In this document: positions 7,041-14,472 of the stretch, piece after piece
How positions within the stretch are numbered: position 1 is the stretch's first letter
How the letters are laid out: every line of letters starts with the position of its first letter
Source: Desulfuromonadales bacterium
Lineage (GTDB): Bacteria; Desulfobacterota; Desulfuromonadia; Geobacterales; Pseudopelobacteraceae
Direction: 5' to 3'
DNA length: 64,000 nucleotides
NCBI GenBank assembly: GCA_013349325.1
Contig: DUZX01000015.1
Location: 1 to 64,000, forward strand
Translations under genes and position numbers: made by a program
The notes under the pieces: generated by a model
The model's input: only the letters and a program-made list of their open reading frames with translations
Databases searched by the model: none
What the model was told of the DNA's origin: nothing

Positions 7041-8752
7041 TACACCCGCCTCCGCCCTGATAGTCGTTCTCTGCCGCCTCTGCCGCTGCCCATGAATGAT
7101 TCACGCCTCTCGCGGCGGGTTGCCTCTTTGTGCTGATTCGGATCCGCGCCGGCACAGACGGCGGTGATCAGCGCGCCTTCGCATAAATCAAGCAGCATCT
7201 CCAGCGCATCAGGACCGTCATCGTGACCGCCGCGCCCTTTGGGTCGGTAGTAAAGCAGCTGGCGCTTCAACTCGGTATGCTCTCTCCGGAACCTGATCCA
7301 GCCGTTCTTGATCCAGGGTTGCAGCCGGATAATACGCAAGTCCTTATCAGCGTTCGGGGTCTTGTCATCGATATTGAGCGTGATACCTTCATCCTTGGAA
7401 CGCTGCTCAAGGGTGCGGGCAAAGAACTCCTGAAACTGCACCGTCTCCATGCGGAACTTCAGGAACGGATCCCGTTGGTGGTAAAGCAGAATGTCATCCA
7501 TAATCCGGTCGGGGCGACGTTGCTCGATATCGGCAATGTGCAGATAGAGCAGGCGGTTGATCATGCGACCGGTCAGGATCGCCGATGGATCGTTACGCTT
7601 GTTGCGCTTGCCCAGGGACGGATCGCAGGCACCGGCGTGGGGAATGCAGGTCAGATCGACGTCGCCATCTTCCCAGTCCTGGAACCACTCTTCAAAGAAC
7701 ACCTGATCTTCGGGGTTGAGCGGTTCATTCTGTTTTTCGCTCTCGAAGTAGGCGGGGCCGTCGGATACCCGCATCTTCATCAGGTAGTAGTACGGCTCCA
7801 TCTCCGGCCAGAGTACTTCAGTGCCGGCCAGCATTTCCGCTTCATGGGCGGCGAAGTAATTGTCGGCGGCGGCCTCGGCCATATCCTTGCCGATGGAAAT
7901 ATCAGCGTAGATCCGTTCCCACTCTTCCCAGCGCTTGACCGCCGGGCTCCACTTCATGACCGCTTTGAACTTCTGCCCCTTCCAGCCCGGCTTGACCAGC
8001 AGGCGTGACAACAGCGAATCATAATGCAGGATGGTGCCAACCACGATGAACACGGTATCCGGTTGACCGATCTTCATCAGCGCCTTGAAGAACCAGTTCT
8101 CAAGTTTTTTGCGCTGATCTGGCGATTCAACAGATTCGTCGTTTTCCAGATCATCGACTATGACCAGGTCGGGGCGGCAATTGCCGTGGCGTAGACCGCG
8201 CAGTTTCTGACCGGCTCCGGCAGCCTGAATCTTGACGCCGTTGCGGGTAATGATCTGATCGGCACGCCACACCGGCCCTTCGCCGCAAAGCTCCGGGAAG
8301 TCCTGCTGCAAGCGTTCGTTGGTCTCCAACTCCAACTTGATGAATGAGAGAAAAGATTCCGCCTGACTGCGAGTCTCGGAAACGATCAGCGGATACTTGC
8401 GCTTGCGGAAGGCGGCGACCCAGAGCGGGAGACCAAAGGTGCCCCAGGTAGATTTGGCATTGCCACGGGGTGCGGCGTTGGCCTCTTTATCCCCCTGGCC
8501 GGTCTGAAACGCCGTCTGGATCATGTCCAGGTAGCGCTGGGAGAAATACTTATGCAGCCGGCTGGAGGGTTTGGCGAAATAGTGCGGGAAATAGGTGCGG
8601 CAAAAGAAATCAAGGCTTTCCGAAGCCTGCGCCTTGCGGGCTTTCTGGGCGGATTTGTCATCGGGGAAAGGCTTGGCGGCCGCCTGGATCATCTGGCGGA
8701 GCGCTTCCACCTCCTTGTCGAAGATTTTCTTTTTCGCCTGGCTAAGCAGCAT
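7040..8752 (-). CDS. Terminase large subunit
   Basis: This is a 570-residue DNA-packaging motor. A Walker A-like APRGNAKST (around residue 95) and Walker B LVIVDDLEN (around 198) mark the ATPase. ACDPSLGK (around 376) and HDDGPDALE (around 512) carry acidic residues of an RNase H-like nuclease. The C-terminus is arginine- and glycine-rich. It overlaps the small subunit gene by 11 bases and abuts the portal gene. Confidence 0.9.
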   Translation of the reverse strand: MLLSQAKKKIFDKEVEALRQMIQAAAKPFPDDKSAQKARKAQASESLDFFCRTYFPHYFAKPSSRLHKYFSQRYLDMIQTAFQTGQGDKEANAAPRGNAKSTWGTFGLPLWVAAFRKRKYPLIVSETRSQAESFLSFIKLELETNERLQQDFPELCGEGPVWRADQIITRNGVKIQAAGAGQKLRGLRHGNCRPDLVIVDDLENDESVESPDQRKKLENWFFKALMKIGQPDTVFIVVGTILHYDSLLSRLLVKPGWKGQKFKAVMKWSPAVKRWEEWERIYADISIGKDMAEAAADNYFAAHEAEMLAGTEVLWPEMEPYYYLMKMRVSDGPAYFESEKQNEPLNPEDQVFFEEWFQDWEDGDVDLTCIPHAGACDPSLGKRNKRNDPSAILTGRMINRLLYLHIADIEQRRPDRIMDDILLYHQRDPFLKFRMETVQFQEFFARTLEQRSKDEGITLNIDDKTPNADKDLRIIRLQPWIKNGWIRFRREHTELKRQLLYYRPKGRGGHDDGPDALEMLLDLCEGALITAVCAGADPNQHKEATRRERRESFMGSGRGGRERLSGRRRV

Positions 8753-9245
8753 ACTTCTCCCGGCCCCACTGGATCAGATCATCAAAGTTGTCCTGAATCG
8801 CGGCGGTAATCGCCTCATCATGTTTTCCGCCGTACTCGATCAGATCCTTGATGAACTGGAGGAACATCTCACCACGCTGTTTGGCGATGGTATCCTGCGC
8901 GTCACGGGCGGCTTTGCGGTTGCGGTCGAGCAGAGCATCAACCTTGGACAGGGAATCGAACATGGCCGGAGAAACTTGTTTGATGGAAACCAGCGCCGAT
9001 TCCTCAATCTCGTTCATGATGTTTTCGCGGATTGCCTCCAGGCGCTGTTCGAAGCCGCGTTTCATCTCACGAGCCTTGTCCCATTCGTCGCGATCATCAT
9101 TCGGTGCTTTGGTGCGGGCTTTCCAATCAGTGAGGGTGTTACGCGATACCTGTAGCGCCTCGGCAATCGCCGTGAGGCTCTGCCCTTCGATGTACATCTG
9201 CCGGGCGACTGGCTCCAGTTGTGCGCGGGCTCCCTTCTCGGCCAT
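8742..9245 (-). CDS. Terminase small subunit-like (DUF1804-type) protein
   Basis: This is a 167-residue protein whose N-terminus holds a helix-turn-helix (SLTAIAEALQVSRNTLTDWK, residues 24-43) followed by a long helical region. In Mu-like phages a protein of this type sits directly upstream of the large terminase and is thought to recognise DNA for packaging. It overlaps the large subunit by 11 bases and its ATG overlaps the preceding stop. Confidence 0.75.
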   Translation of the reverse strand: MAEKGARAQLEPVARQMYIEGQSLTAIAEALQVSRNTLTDWKARTKAPNDDRDEWDKAREMKRGFEQRLEAIRENIMNEIEESALVSIKQVSPAMFDSLSKVDALLDRNRKAARDAQDTIAKQRGEMFLQFIKDLIEYGGKHDEAITAAIQDNFDDLIQWGREKYAA

Positions 9246-9490
9246 TATTTCAACTCCCTCTCAAGGCGGGCGATATCGCCGTCGATCTTGGCCACTTCGG
9301 CCCAGGTCATCACCAGTTCATCCGTCTGCTGGGCAACCTGGGGAATCTCCATTTCCGAGAAGGGCGTCAGGGCGGTATTGAGCCCCTGGCGGATGGCGGT
9401 ACAGAGTCCTTCACCCTTGAGGGTCAGCTTTGCTCTTTGGTCCTGTGCCTCGGCCAGCCTTCCTCTCATTGCGGCACGTTCCATGTTCAT
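9245..9490 (-). CDS. Small phage protein, unknown function
   Basis: This is an 81-residue, mostly helical protein (MNMERAAMRGRLAEAQDQRAKL) that overlaps genes on both sides (ATGA and TAATG junctions). Mu-like phages carry small helical genes between lysis and terminase genes. No function can be read from the sequence. Confidence 0.65.
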   Translation of the reverse strand: MNMERAAMRGRLAEAQDQRAKLTLKGEGLCTAIRQGLNTALTPFSEMEIPQVAQQTDELVMTWAEVAKIDGDIARLERELK

Positions 9491-9936
9491 GATTTCCCCA
9501 CTTGCTGGCGCACCTGCGGACAGAAGGTATTGTTCTTGATCGCTTCAGCCAGATGCGAACTGGCTTGAGCGTTGAGGGAAACAACTGACATCATTTCTTC
9601 AGACAGTTTCTCCATGCGGAGCATGGCACGGTCATAGTCTCCAACCAGGTGCACATTGTTTTTGTAAAGACTGGCGATGTTGTTGACATCATCCTTGTAC
9701 TGGCTAAGAATTTTATTGGTTGCGTCCCGGTCGGCACGATGTTCCCGATCATATGATTCACGCAGCTTCTGCTGCTCTTTCTCATACAGATTACGGTACT
9801 GCTGCTGTTGTTCCCGATAGACGGCCTGCTGCTTATCCAGGCGCTTGTTGTCAAAATGCCAGATAATGAAGATCAGGCCGGGCAGGCCGAGTAACTGGAT
9901 GATCAGTTGAGTGAAAGGTAGTGGCAGTGAGTCCAT
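9487..9936 (-). CDS. Membrane-anchored coiled-coil phage protein (possible lysis accessory)
   Basis: This is a 149-residue protein with one N-terminal membrane segment (LIIQLLGLPGLIFIIWHF, about residues 11-28) followed by a long charged coiled coil rich in Gln, Glu and Arg. One membrane anchor plus coiled coil next to holin and lysin genes suggests a Rz/i-spanin-like role. No paired outer-membrane lipoprotein was found, so that is a weak inference. Confidence 0.65.
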   Translation of the reverse strand: MDSLPLPFTQLIIQLLGLPGLIFIIWHFDNKRLDKQQAVYREQQQQYRNLYEKEQQKLRESYDREHRADRDATNKILSQYKDDVNNIASLYKNNVHLVGDYDRAMLRMEKLSEEMMSVVSLNAQASSHLAEAIKNNTFCPQVRQQVGKS

Positions 9937-9938
9937 TT

Positions 9939-10124
9939 TTAACAGCCCTGCAACGCACTTTGCACAACAGTACCGCCGGTTACGTCGTGATCCTTGGCTA
10001 ATAAGCCAACTAAGAGCAACGTAATGCCGGAGCCTGCTGCAGCCCAGTCGTTGTTGACGATACCGGTGATAATTTGCGGTAATCCGCCCAGTGCCCCCGC
10101 TAATGATGTTTTCCAGTTTTTCAT
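9939..10124 (-). CDS. Holin-like small membrane protein
   Basis: This 61-residue protein has a glycine-rich hydrophobic segment (LAGALGGLPQIITGIV) and a second one (SGITLLLVGLLA), directly downstream of the lysin gene. This size and topology fit a holin that releases the lysin. A GGAGG site precedes the ATG. Confidence 0.6.
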   Translation of the reverse strand: MKNWKTSLAGALGGLPQIITGIVNNDWAAAGSGITLLLVGLLAKDHDVTGGTVVQSALQGC

Positions 10125-10144
10125 GATGTTCCTCCGTTTATTAT

Positions 10145-10663
10145 TTATGCCCGTGCCAGCCAGCCGTGCAGGAATTTGCTTTTTTTCGGGTTGTGCAGGG
10201 CGATGTGGGTGTAATAGGCTTTGGCGGCGGCACGGCAGCCGGCCAGCAGCTCCACCGGATTTGCAGCGTTGATGGCGGCTTTGGTTTGTGGGCCGATAAT
10301 GCCGTCTTCATCAACGTGCAGCGCCCGCTGCATGAGTTTGTAGGCCGGGCGGATACCCATGTTGATGCCTTTGTCGAACAGCCAGTTAACCAGGTTCTGG
10401 TCGTTGATTTCGTCCATAACTGGCGTCCAGAAATTGCGTTTGTAGAAATCCTTGATGCGCCCCTGAAGATCGGCGTTCCGATCGAGGCATACCGGGAAAT
10501 CTTTCTGCTGTTTCAGGTGATCAACATCAGGCCAGCCATTCCACCCCGGCCAGTTGACGCGGCTGATACCGCGATAGGTTTCGCCGCCGCTGTCATCGGG
10601 ATCGTTGTTGTAGCCACCTTCAAATTTCATGGCTGCGGCAAAGGCAGGTTCGAATAAGGCCAT
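10145..10663 (-). CDS. Phage endolysin, glycoside hydrolase family 108
   Basis: This is a 172-residue murein hydrolase. The N-terminal motif KFEGGYNNDPDDSGGETYRG carries the catalytic Glu of GH108 (ZliS-type) lysins. The C-terminal half (VDEDGIIGPQTKAAINA) is a peptidoglycan-binding region of the PG_binding_3 type. No signal peptide is visible, consistent with holin-dependent release. It is the first gene of the late block, with a GGAG site before the ATG and about 275 bases of regulatory DNA upstream. Confidence 0.88.
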   Translation of the reverse strand: MALFEPAFAAAMKFEGGYNNDPDDSGGETYRGISRVNWPGWNGWPDVDHLKQQKDFPVCLDRNADLQGRIKDFYKRNFWTPVMDEINDQNLVNWLFDKGINMGIRPAYKLMQRALHVDEDGIIGPQTKAAINAANPVELLAGCRAAAKAYYTHIALHNPKKSKFLHGWLARA

Positions 10664-10722
10664 TGTGTTCTCCGATCTGACTGGCCTGGCTTGTTCGACC
10701 GGTCGGAAGGCTTTTAAAGTGT

Positions 10723-10748
10723 AAAAAGCGGGGCGGGATCACCGCCCC
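10723..10748 (-). terminator. Intrinsic terminator / possible attenuator upstream of lysin
   Basis: On the minus strand, GGGGCGG TGATC CCGCCCC forms a 7-bp G/C stem (complement of 10730-10748) followed by GCTTTTT. It lies between the candidate late promoter at 10775-10813 and the lysin start at 10663, so late transcripts would have to read through it. Confidence 0.7.
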
Positions 10749-10774
10749 AATTGCAAGGAGGTACTGTTGACGGG

Positions 10775-10813
10775 ACTATACGAAAGAAACGGAGGGGGGT
10801 CTTTTTACCGGGT
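10775..10813 (-). promoter_or_regulatory. Candidate phage late promoter, lysin/head block
   Basis: On the minus strand the motif TACCCGGTAAAAAG (core complement of 10807-10813) is followed after 26 bases by TATAGT (complement of 10775-10780). The tail-block site at 3046-3085 has the same core and nearly the same spacing. No good -35 is present, as expected for an activator-dependent promoter. The Mor-like protein at 11549-11863 is the obvious candidate activator. Confidence 0.5.
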
Positions 10814-10851
10814 AAAAAAGAAAAGCCCCAATCCGGGTGGAAAGGGGCTTT
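10814..10851 (-). terminator. Intrinsic terminator of the early/middle region
   Basis: On the minus strand AAAGCCCC (complement of 10844-10851) pairs with GGGGCTTT (complement of 10822-10829), followed by a T-rich run into 10814. It would end transcripts of the early and middle genes before the late promoter. Confidence 0.7.
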
Positions 10852-10938
10852 GAAGTATTTTGTGCCTTATATCGTGAGAGGGGGGAATTTGTCAACGGCA
10901 TAACTCACGCAGCAGCGGACAAGCCGCTGTGCGTGGCG

Positions 10939-11121
10939 TTATGCCAGCTTCCATATAAGGTCACTGATTTCTTCAATGTCGTTATACAAACTCAATGGGA
11001 TATCGTCGCTGTCTCTGATCGCGTCCTGCGCCTGATCCTCCAGAGTCACAATCCCATCATCCTCGAATTCAACTGTGACCTCTTTAACGATCGTCACCAT
11101 AGCGGTTGCTTTATATTTCAT
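10939..11121 (-). CDS. Small acidic phage protein, unknown function
   Basis: This is a 60-residue acidic protein (MKYKATAMVTIVKEVTVEFEDDG) with a clear AAGGAG site before its ATG. A beta-strand N-terminus and helical C-terminus suggest a folded small domain. It is the last gene before the early terminator. The function is unknown. Confidence 0.6.
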   Translation of the reverse strand: MKYKATAMVTIVKEVTVEFEDDGIVTLEDQAQDAIRDSDDIPLSLYNDIEEISDLIWKLA

Positions 11122-11130
11122 ATACTCTCC

Positions 11131-11220
11131 TTAATTTGAATTGCCGTGCGGCTTATACCAACGTCCTCTCGGTATTTCATTCATAAGTACCAGCACGTTA
11201 CCGGCTGAAGCTACTATCAT
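11131..11220 (-). CDS. Possible 29-residue ORF (weak)
   Basis: An ATG at 11220 opens a 29-codon frame (MIVASAGNVLVLMNEIPRGR). The frame also extends upstream to a TTG at 11265. No good ribosome site precedes either start. A 12-base inverted repeat TTGCCGTGCGGC / GCCGCACGGCAA brackets the segment (about 11141 and 11253). It could be a real small gene or a structured spacer. Confidence 0.25.
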   Translation of the reverse strand: MIVASAGNVLVLMNEIPRGRWYKPHGNSN

Positions 11221-11273
11221 CGAATGTGTCTGACCAATATTGATCGTCCTTGGGCCGCACGGCAAACCGTTAA

Positions 11274-11459
11274 CTACTTATCCGGAACGGTTATGTGATT
11301 ATAACATGCCATAGTCACACTACCGCTGCCGAGGTGGCCGATCCCAAACGGCATGGCGTGGATTATACCCTGAACTGCGCCAGTTATGACAATGCCATCG
11401 GTACAGCCCTCTTTTTTCTTAGTACAGTCAGCACAAGGTGTGTTTACTGAATACGACAT
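11274..11459 (-). CDS. Small cysteine-containing phage protein, unknown function
   Basis: The ATG at 11459, with an AAGGAG site seven bases before it, gives a 61-residue protein. It opens MSYSVNTPCADCTKKKEGC, with three cysteines spaced like a small metal-binding knuckle, then a glycine-rich hydrophobic segment. An upstream ATG in the same frame lacks a ribosome site. Metal binding is only suggested by the cysteine pattern. Confidence 0.6.
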   Translation of the reverse strand: MSYSVNTPCADCTKKKEGCTDGIVITGAVQGIIHAMPFGIGHLGSGSVTMACYNHITVPDK

Positions 11460-11548
11460 ACGATTTCTCCTTTTTTTTGTGTCCCCTCCACTGGAAGTGA
11501 AACACGATATGGACCGGTACCAAGGCCGACCGGTTATCGGCAAACCGT

Positions 11549-11863
11549 TTAAATAAGTTCTTCCTGTTTCCAGGCATGCTTTTCATTGTGATCATCCTTG
11601 ATGATCTTATATACGGTTTTCAGGGTCAGGCCGGTATCGAGCGCCAGGCGGCGCTGGTTGGCGCCGGAGAAATATGCCAGGATGTATGCCCGCTTGGCGG
11701 GGTAAAGCAGATGATGCACCTGCTTGAAGTAGAGCGGTACACCGGGGAACGCCTCAGCCAGTTTTACCGTGGCATCGATCCCGATCACAGAGATCACAAC
11801 CTGGTAATGCTCCGGCAGCTCATCGACCTGCAGGTAGTTCAGATATTTTGCATGATCACTCAT
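11549..11863 (-). CDS. mor: Mor-like transcription activator
   Basis: This is a 104-residue protein of the Mu Mor/C activator family. The N-terminal dimerisation part contains VISVIGIDATVKLAEAFPGV and the C-terminal helix-turn-helix RRLALDTGLTLKTVYKIIKD. In Mu these proteins turn on middle and late promoters by bending DNA and contacting RNA polymerase. Only one family member is seen here, so it may serve both stages. It lies between the early genes and the lysin block and overlaps the upstream gene by four bases. Confidence 0.85.
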   Translation of the reverse strand: MSDHAKYLNYLQVDELPEHYQVVISVIGIDATVKLAEAFPGVPLYFKQVHHLLYPAKRAYILAYFSGANQRRLALDTGLTLKTVYKIIKDDHNEKHAWKQEELI

Positions 11864-12360
11864 CCCAGGCTCTCCAATATTGCGTTCAACGCTTCGGCTG
11901 ACCGGGCATGCGCCGCTTCATCAACCGCCTCAACATTCACCGTACCAGCCTGCGGCTTGACAATGCGCCGTGGTAGTCGTTTCAGCAGTTCTGCCGGTTG
12001 CGGCCAGCGCCGGCATTCACGGAAGAGCAGTTTGAATCCGGCAATGATCCGTTCACGATCCAGCTCCTCGGTCATACCTTCACCGATGATCTCCACCCAA
12101 TCCTCGGCAACCACTTCAATCAGATCGGCGGCCGGGGCATCCTGCATGCGGCGCGGAAACATCCGTTGAAAAGCGGCGTAGATCAGGAGGCGCAGCCAGT
12201 AATCCGGTGCAGATTCATGTTCATTGCGCCAGACGATCATTTTCTGGATGCCTTGCACTGTTTTCGGTATGTGCAAACCACCTGGGCCTGAACGGGCAGG
12301 GTAGCCCTGTACGGTAAGCTGTACGCCGGTAGCTGAGATTATATTCGTATTCTGTGTCAT
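11860..12360 (-). CDS. Mu-like phage protein, unknown function
   Basis: This is a 166-residue protein. A central region (DYWLRLLIYAAFQRMFPRRM) looks like an amphipathic helix and the C-terminal part (RWPQPAELLKRLPRR) is basic. Its ATG overlaps the upstream stop and its stop overlaps the Mor start, so it is translated with its neighbours. I do not recognise its family. Confidence 0.65.
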   Translation of the reverse strand: MTQNTNIISATGVQLTVQGYPARSGPGGLHIPKTVQGIQKMIVWRNEHESAPDYWLRLLIYAAFQRMFPRRMQDAPAADLIEVVAEDWVEIIGEGMTEELDRERIIAGFKLLFRECRRWPQPAELLKRLPRRIVKPQAGTVNVEAVDEAAHARSAEALNAILESLG

Positions 12361-12545
12361 CGGAGTGAGCTCACATATGCATCAATCCATGCCTGGCGAT
12401 CGTTGATCAGCTTTTCCTCCAGCGCAGCGTGCAGAAACTCCTGCACGCTGCGTCCGGAAAGTGCTTTTTCAACGGAGGCTTTTGTTTCGTCGCTGATACG
12501 GCAGCTGATGATGTTGTAACGAGGATGTTGTTTCATGCGTCCCAT
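12357..12545 (-). CDS. Small phage protein, possible ribbon-helix-helix type
   Basis: The ATG at 12545, one base after the upstream stop, gives 62 residues (MGRMKQHPRYNIISCRISDE). A strand followed by helices (RISDETKASVEKALSGRSVQEFLHAAL) is reminiscent of ribbon-helix-helix DNA-binding proteins, but the match is loose. The longer frame would overlap the upstream gene. Confidence 0.55.
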   Translation of the reverse strand: MGRMKQHPRYNIISCRISDETKASVEKALSGRSVQEFLHAALEEKLINDRQAWIDAYVSSLR

Positions 12546-12546
12546 A

Positions 12547-12759
12547 TCAGGCTGCCTCTCCGGCTGACTGCTGTTTTGCGACATGGTCAACCGCAAATTC
12601 AACATCGGGATTACCGGCGGCAGCCGATATCATCAGCCGTTCAAACTGGGCCAGCCGTGCCAGCTGCCGTTTGATATCGTCATAATCACGGGTAAAGAGT
12701 ACGGTCAGGCCATGATCATTGAGGGTTCGTTGTAATTCGTCACGTTTTTGAAGAGTCAT
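12547..12759 (-). CDS. Small phage protein, unknown function
   Basis: The ATG at 12759, with AAGGA seven bases before it, gives a 70-residue helical, charged protein (MTLQKRDELQRTLNDHGLTV). It lies in the run of small early genes between the HU-like protein and the Mor block. No function can be assigned. Confidence 0.55.
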   Translation of the reverse strand: MTLQKRDELQRTLNDHGLTVLFTRDYDDIKRQLARLAQFERLMISAAAGNPDVEFAVDHVAKQQSAGEAA

Positions 12760-12829
12760 GAGGATATCCTTTCGGCTGCTCAAATAACTGACCATTTTCC
12801 CGGCGTCAGGAAAATGGTCAGTTTCACTG

Positions 12830-13051
12830 TTACTTCGCTGCCTTGAAGGTCAGCACTGTTTTTGCCGGTACCTGGATCGCTTCACCGGTTTTCGGGTTGC
12901 GTGCGGTCCGCGCTTTGCGGGTGACGGTTTTGAAGGTGCCGAATCCCTTGATGATGACTGGCTCCGGACTGGCCTTGATCGCCGCGAATACTGCCTTTAC
13001 CTGGTGTTCATCCGTGTTTGCCGCTTTTGACACGTCTTTGATTCCTGCCAT
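12830..13051 (-). CDS. HU-family DNA-binding protein
   Basis: This is a 73-residue HU/IHF-like protein. It carries the family signature GFGTFKTVTRKARTARNPKT and the conserved ending PAKTVLTFKAAK. It is shorter than cellular HU (about 90 residues) because the N-terminal helices are trimmed. Mu transposition needs HU and IHF, so a phage copy beside Gam may support transposition or packaging. A GGAGG site precedes the ATG. Confidence 0.88.
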   Translation of the reverse strand: MAGIKDVSKAANTDEHQVKAVFAAIKASPEPVIIKGFGTFKTVTRKARTARNPKTGEAIQVPAKTVLTFKAAK

Positions 13052-13070
13052 GGTTGTTACCTCCTGTGGT

Positions 13071-13139
13071 TTATTTGACTCTGATATTCCAGAGCTTTCC
13101 TGCTATTTCGATAAATGGGCATGGCGTGATCGGTTCCAT
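13071..13139 (-). CDS. Possible 22-residue ORF coupled to gam
   Basis: The ATG at 13139 overlaps the Gam stop codon (TGATG) and opens 22 codons (MEPITPCPFIEIAGKLWNIR), ending just before the HU gene ribosome site. The overlap favours translation by restart, but the peptide is very short and has no known relatives that I recognise. Confidence 0.35.
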   Translation of the reverse strand: MEPITPCPFIEIAGKLWNIRVK

Positions 13140-13636
13140 CACGCCGCCTCCCTGATCCGCTCGACGTTCAGTGTGTACCCGAATACATTTTCCATTTTTC
13201 GGGCAGCTCCCACCTCGGCCAGGGTTTCATCCGGCAGATTTTTCATGGCTTCTTTGTCGCACTCTTCTTTGATGCGGATGCAGTTGATCAATGCGAGGTC
13301 TTTGAGCGACTGGAGCGTTTCGGCTACGCGTTTGATCAATATTTTGGTGGTGAGGCGGAAGCCGACTTCACCAAAGGTGAGCTGTTTGGTTTTAACCTTG
13401 ATGAACTCAGGTTTATTGGCTTCGCAGTATTCTTTGATAGCCAGCTCCAGGGCGTTTTTCTTGCACTGCAGCGGCGTGGCCAGTTCTTTGGTCTGGGTTT
13501 TAACCTGGTCTATTTTTTCATTCTGGCTGGATTCCAATAAGCCGAGTTCGCGATCGATGCCGCCGATTTCCATGAGTGCGCAGTCAACGTCGTTCCAACT
13601 GCTGAACAGTGTTCCTTCAATTCGTTTTCTTGCCAT
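13139..13636 (-). CDS. gam: Host-nuclease inhibitor Gam
   Basis: This is a 165-residue Mu Gam-type protein: a long helical N-terminus (MEIGGIDRELGLLESSQNEK) and a beta region (QLTFGEVGFRLTTKILIKRV). Gam binds DNA ends and protects them from host exonucleases, and is related to Ku. The ATG at 13636 has a GGGAGAG site. An in-frame ATG five codons earlier lacks one. Confidence 0.88.
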   Translation of the reverse strand: MARKRIEGTLFSSWNDVDCALMEIGGIDRELGLLESSQNEKIDQVKTQTKELATPLQCKKNALELAIKEYCEANKPEFIKVKTKQLTFGEVGFRLTTKILIKRVAETLQSLKDLALINCIRIKEECDKEAMKNLPDETLAEVGAARKMENVFGYTLNVERIREAA

Positions 13637-13673
13637 GTTCGTCTCTCCCATATATTTTTTTATTCATTGAAGC

Positions 13674-13838
13674 CTAGTGATCATATTGAGTCTGGTAGTA
13701 GGCCCGTTCGGTTTCGTTGCGCTCGACCAGACTGCGGATGTATCGGTCGTCAATGCTGGCGGCACGCATACCCCAGCCAATTACAGCACCCATCAAAATC
13801 AGAGTGAGACAGATTGTCAGCCAAATAAAATTATTCAT
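13674..13838 (-). CDS. Small membrane protein (54 residues)
   Basis: This frame begins MNNFIWLTICLTLILMGAVI, a clear single membrane segment at residues 4-22, followed by a charged tail (RNETERAYYQTQYDH). Its ATG overlaps the stop of the 35-residue frame upstream (ATGA). The placement between gemA and gam in an otherwise packed operon supports a real gene. The function is unknown. Confidence 0.5.
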   Translation of the reverse strand: MNNFIWLTICLTLILMGAVIGWGMRAASIDDRYIRSLVERNETERAYYQTQYDH

Positions 13839-13942
13839 CGCGCCAGCCTCGCAGTTTGCCGGTGCAATATCCGGCGGGTCTTGAATTGGGTTATTTCCTG
13901 TTTGATTACGTCACAGAAGCCTTTGATTATTCGCCTGATCAT
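13835..13942 (-). CDS. Small basic protein (35 residues)
   Basis: The ATG at 13942 follows an AGGAGG site and overlaps the GemA stop region. The product is very basic (MIRRIIKGFCDVIKQEITQF). Its stop overlaps the start of the small membrane protein, so the two are likely coupled. No family is recognised. Confidence 0.45.
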   Translation of the reverse strand: MIRRIIKGFCDVIKQEITQFKTRRILHRQTARLAR

Positions 13943-14472
13943 GGTGTACCTCCTGTTGATTTTTGTTGAGCGCCCATTCCTTCGAGCGCTTTGATAACTC
14001 TGCCGACATCATTCATCGGTAGCATCCGCAGCCCTGCCACCCCAAAACGGTTGCGAACAAATGTGTCAAGTGCCTTGTCTCGTGGTTCTCCGGCTTCTGC
14101 CCTGGCAACCTGACCCCACATGGCATCAATTTTCCGGCACTGCGCTCCGGTGGCGAATCCGGGCCGGCCTTCCATATCGGTGTATTTCTTCCCATAGGGT
14201 GCATGGTCTTTTTTGCTGTATGGTTTGTAGGGTGAATGCAATTTCTGTTTCCACACCCCGCCTGCAACCGCCTTACGTTCCCAATCATCAATAAGCGAAC
14301 CGGCCTGGTCGAACGTCAGAGTCAGAGACGATTCTTTACCGGTTTGCACCTGAAGATTGTTCCGGTACTGCTCTTTGTCCCAGCCCATGGCATTGGCCAG
14401 GGCATGGAGCTTCTTTATCTGCCCCCCACTGATCGGCGAGGCCTTACTGTTGTAAACTCGTTTGGTACTCAT
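13939..14472 (-). CDS. gemA: GemA-like regulatory protein (Mu gp16 family)
   Basis: This is a 177-residue member of the GemA/Mu gp16 family. It contains the recurring motifs GGQIKKLHALANAMGW and LQVQTGKESSLTLTFDQAG and a basic middle segment. In Mu, GemA affects host gene expression and DNA topology. The ATG at 14472 is used because it overlaps the upstream stop (TGATG). A longer frame would run into the upstream gene. Confidence 0.82.
   Translation of the reverse strand: MSTKRVYNSKASPISGGQIKKLHALANAMGWDKEQYRNNLQVQTGKESSLTLTFDQAGSLIDDWERKAVAGGVWKQKLHSPYKPYSKKDHAPYGKKYTDMEGRPGFATGAQCRKIDAMWGQVARAEAGEPRDKALDTFVRNRFGVAGLRMLPMNDVGRVIKALEGMGAQQKSTGGTP

Noticed and set aside
10166-10657. Plus-strand frame of 163 codons
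   Set aside because: It mirrors the GH108 lysin gene, which has clear motifs on the other strand.
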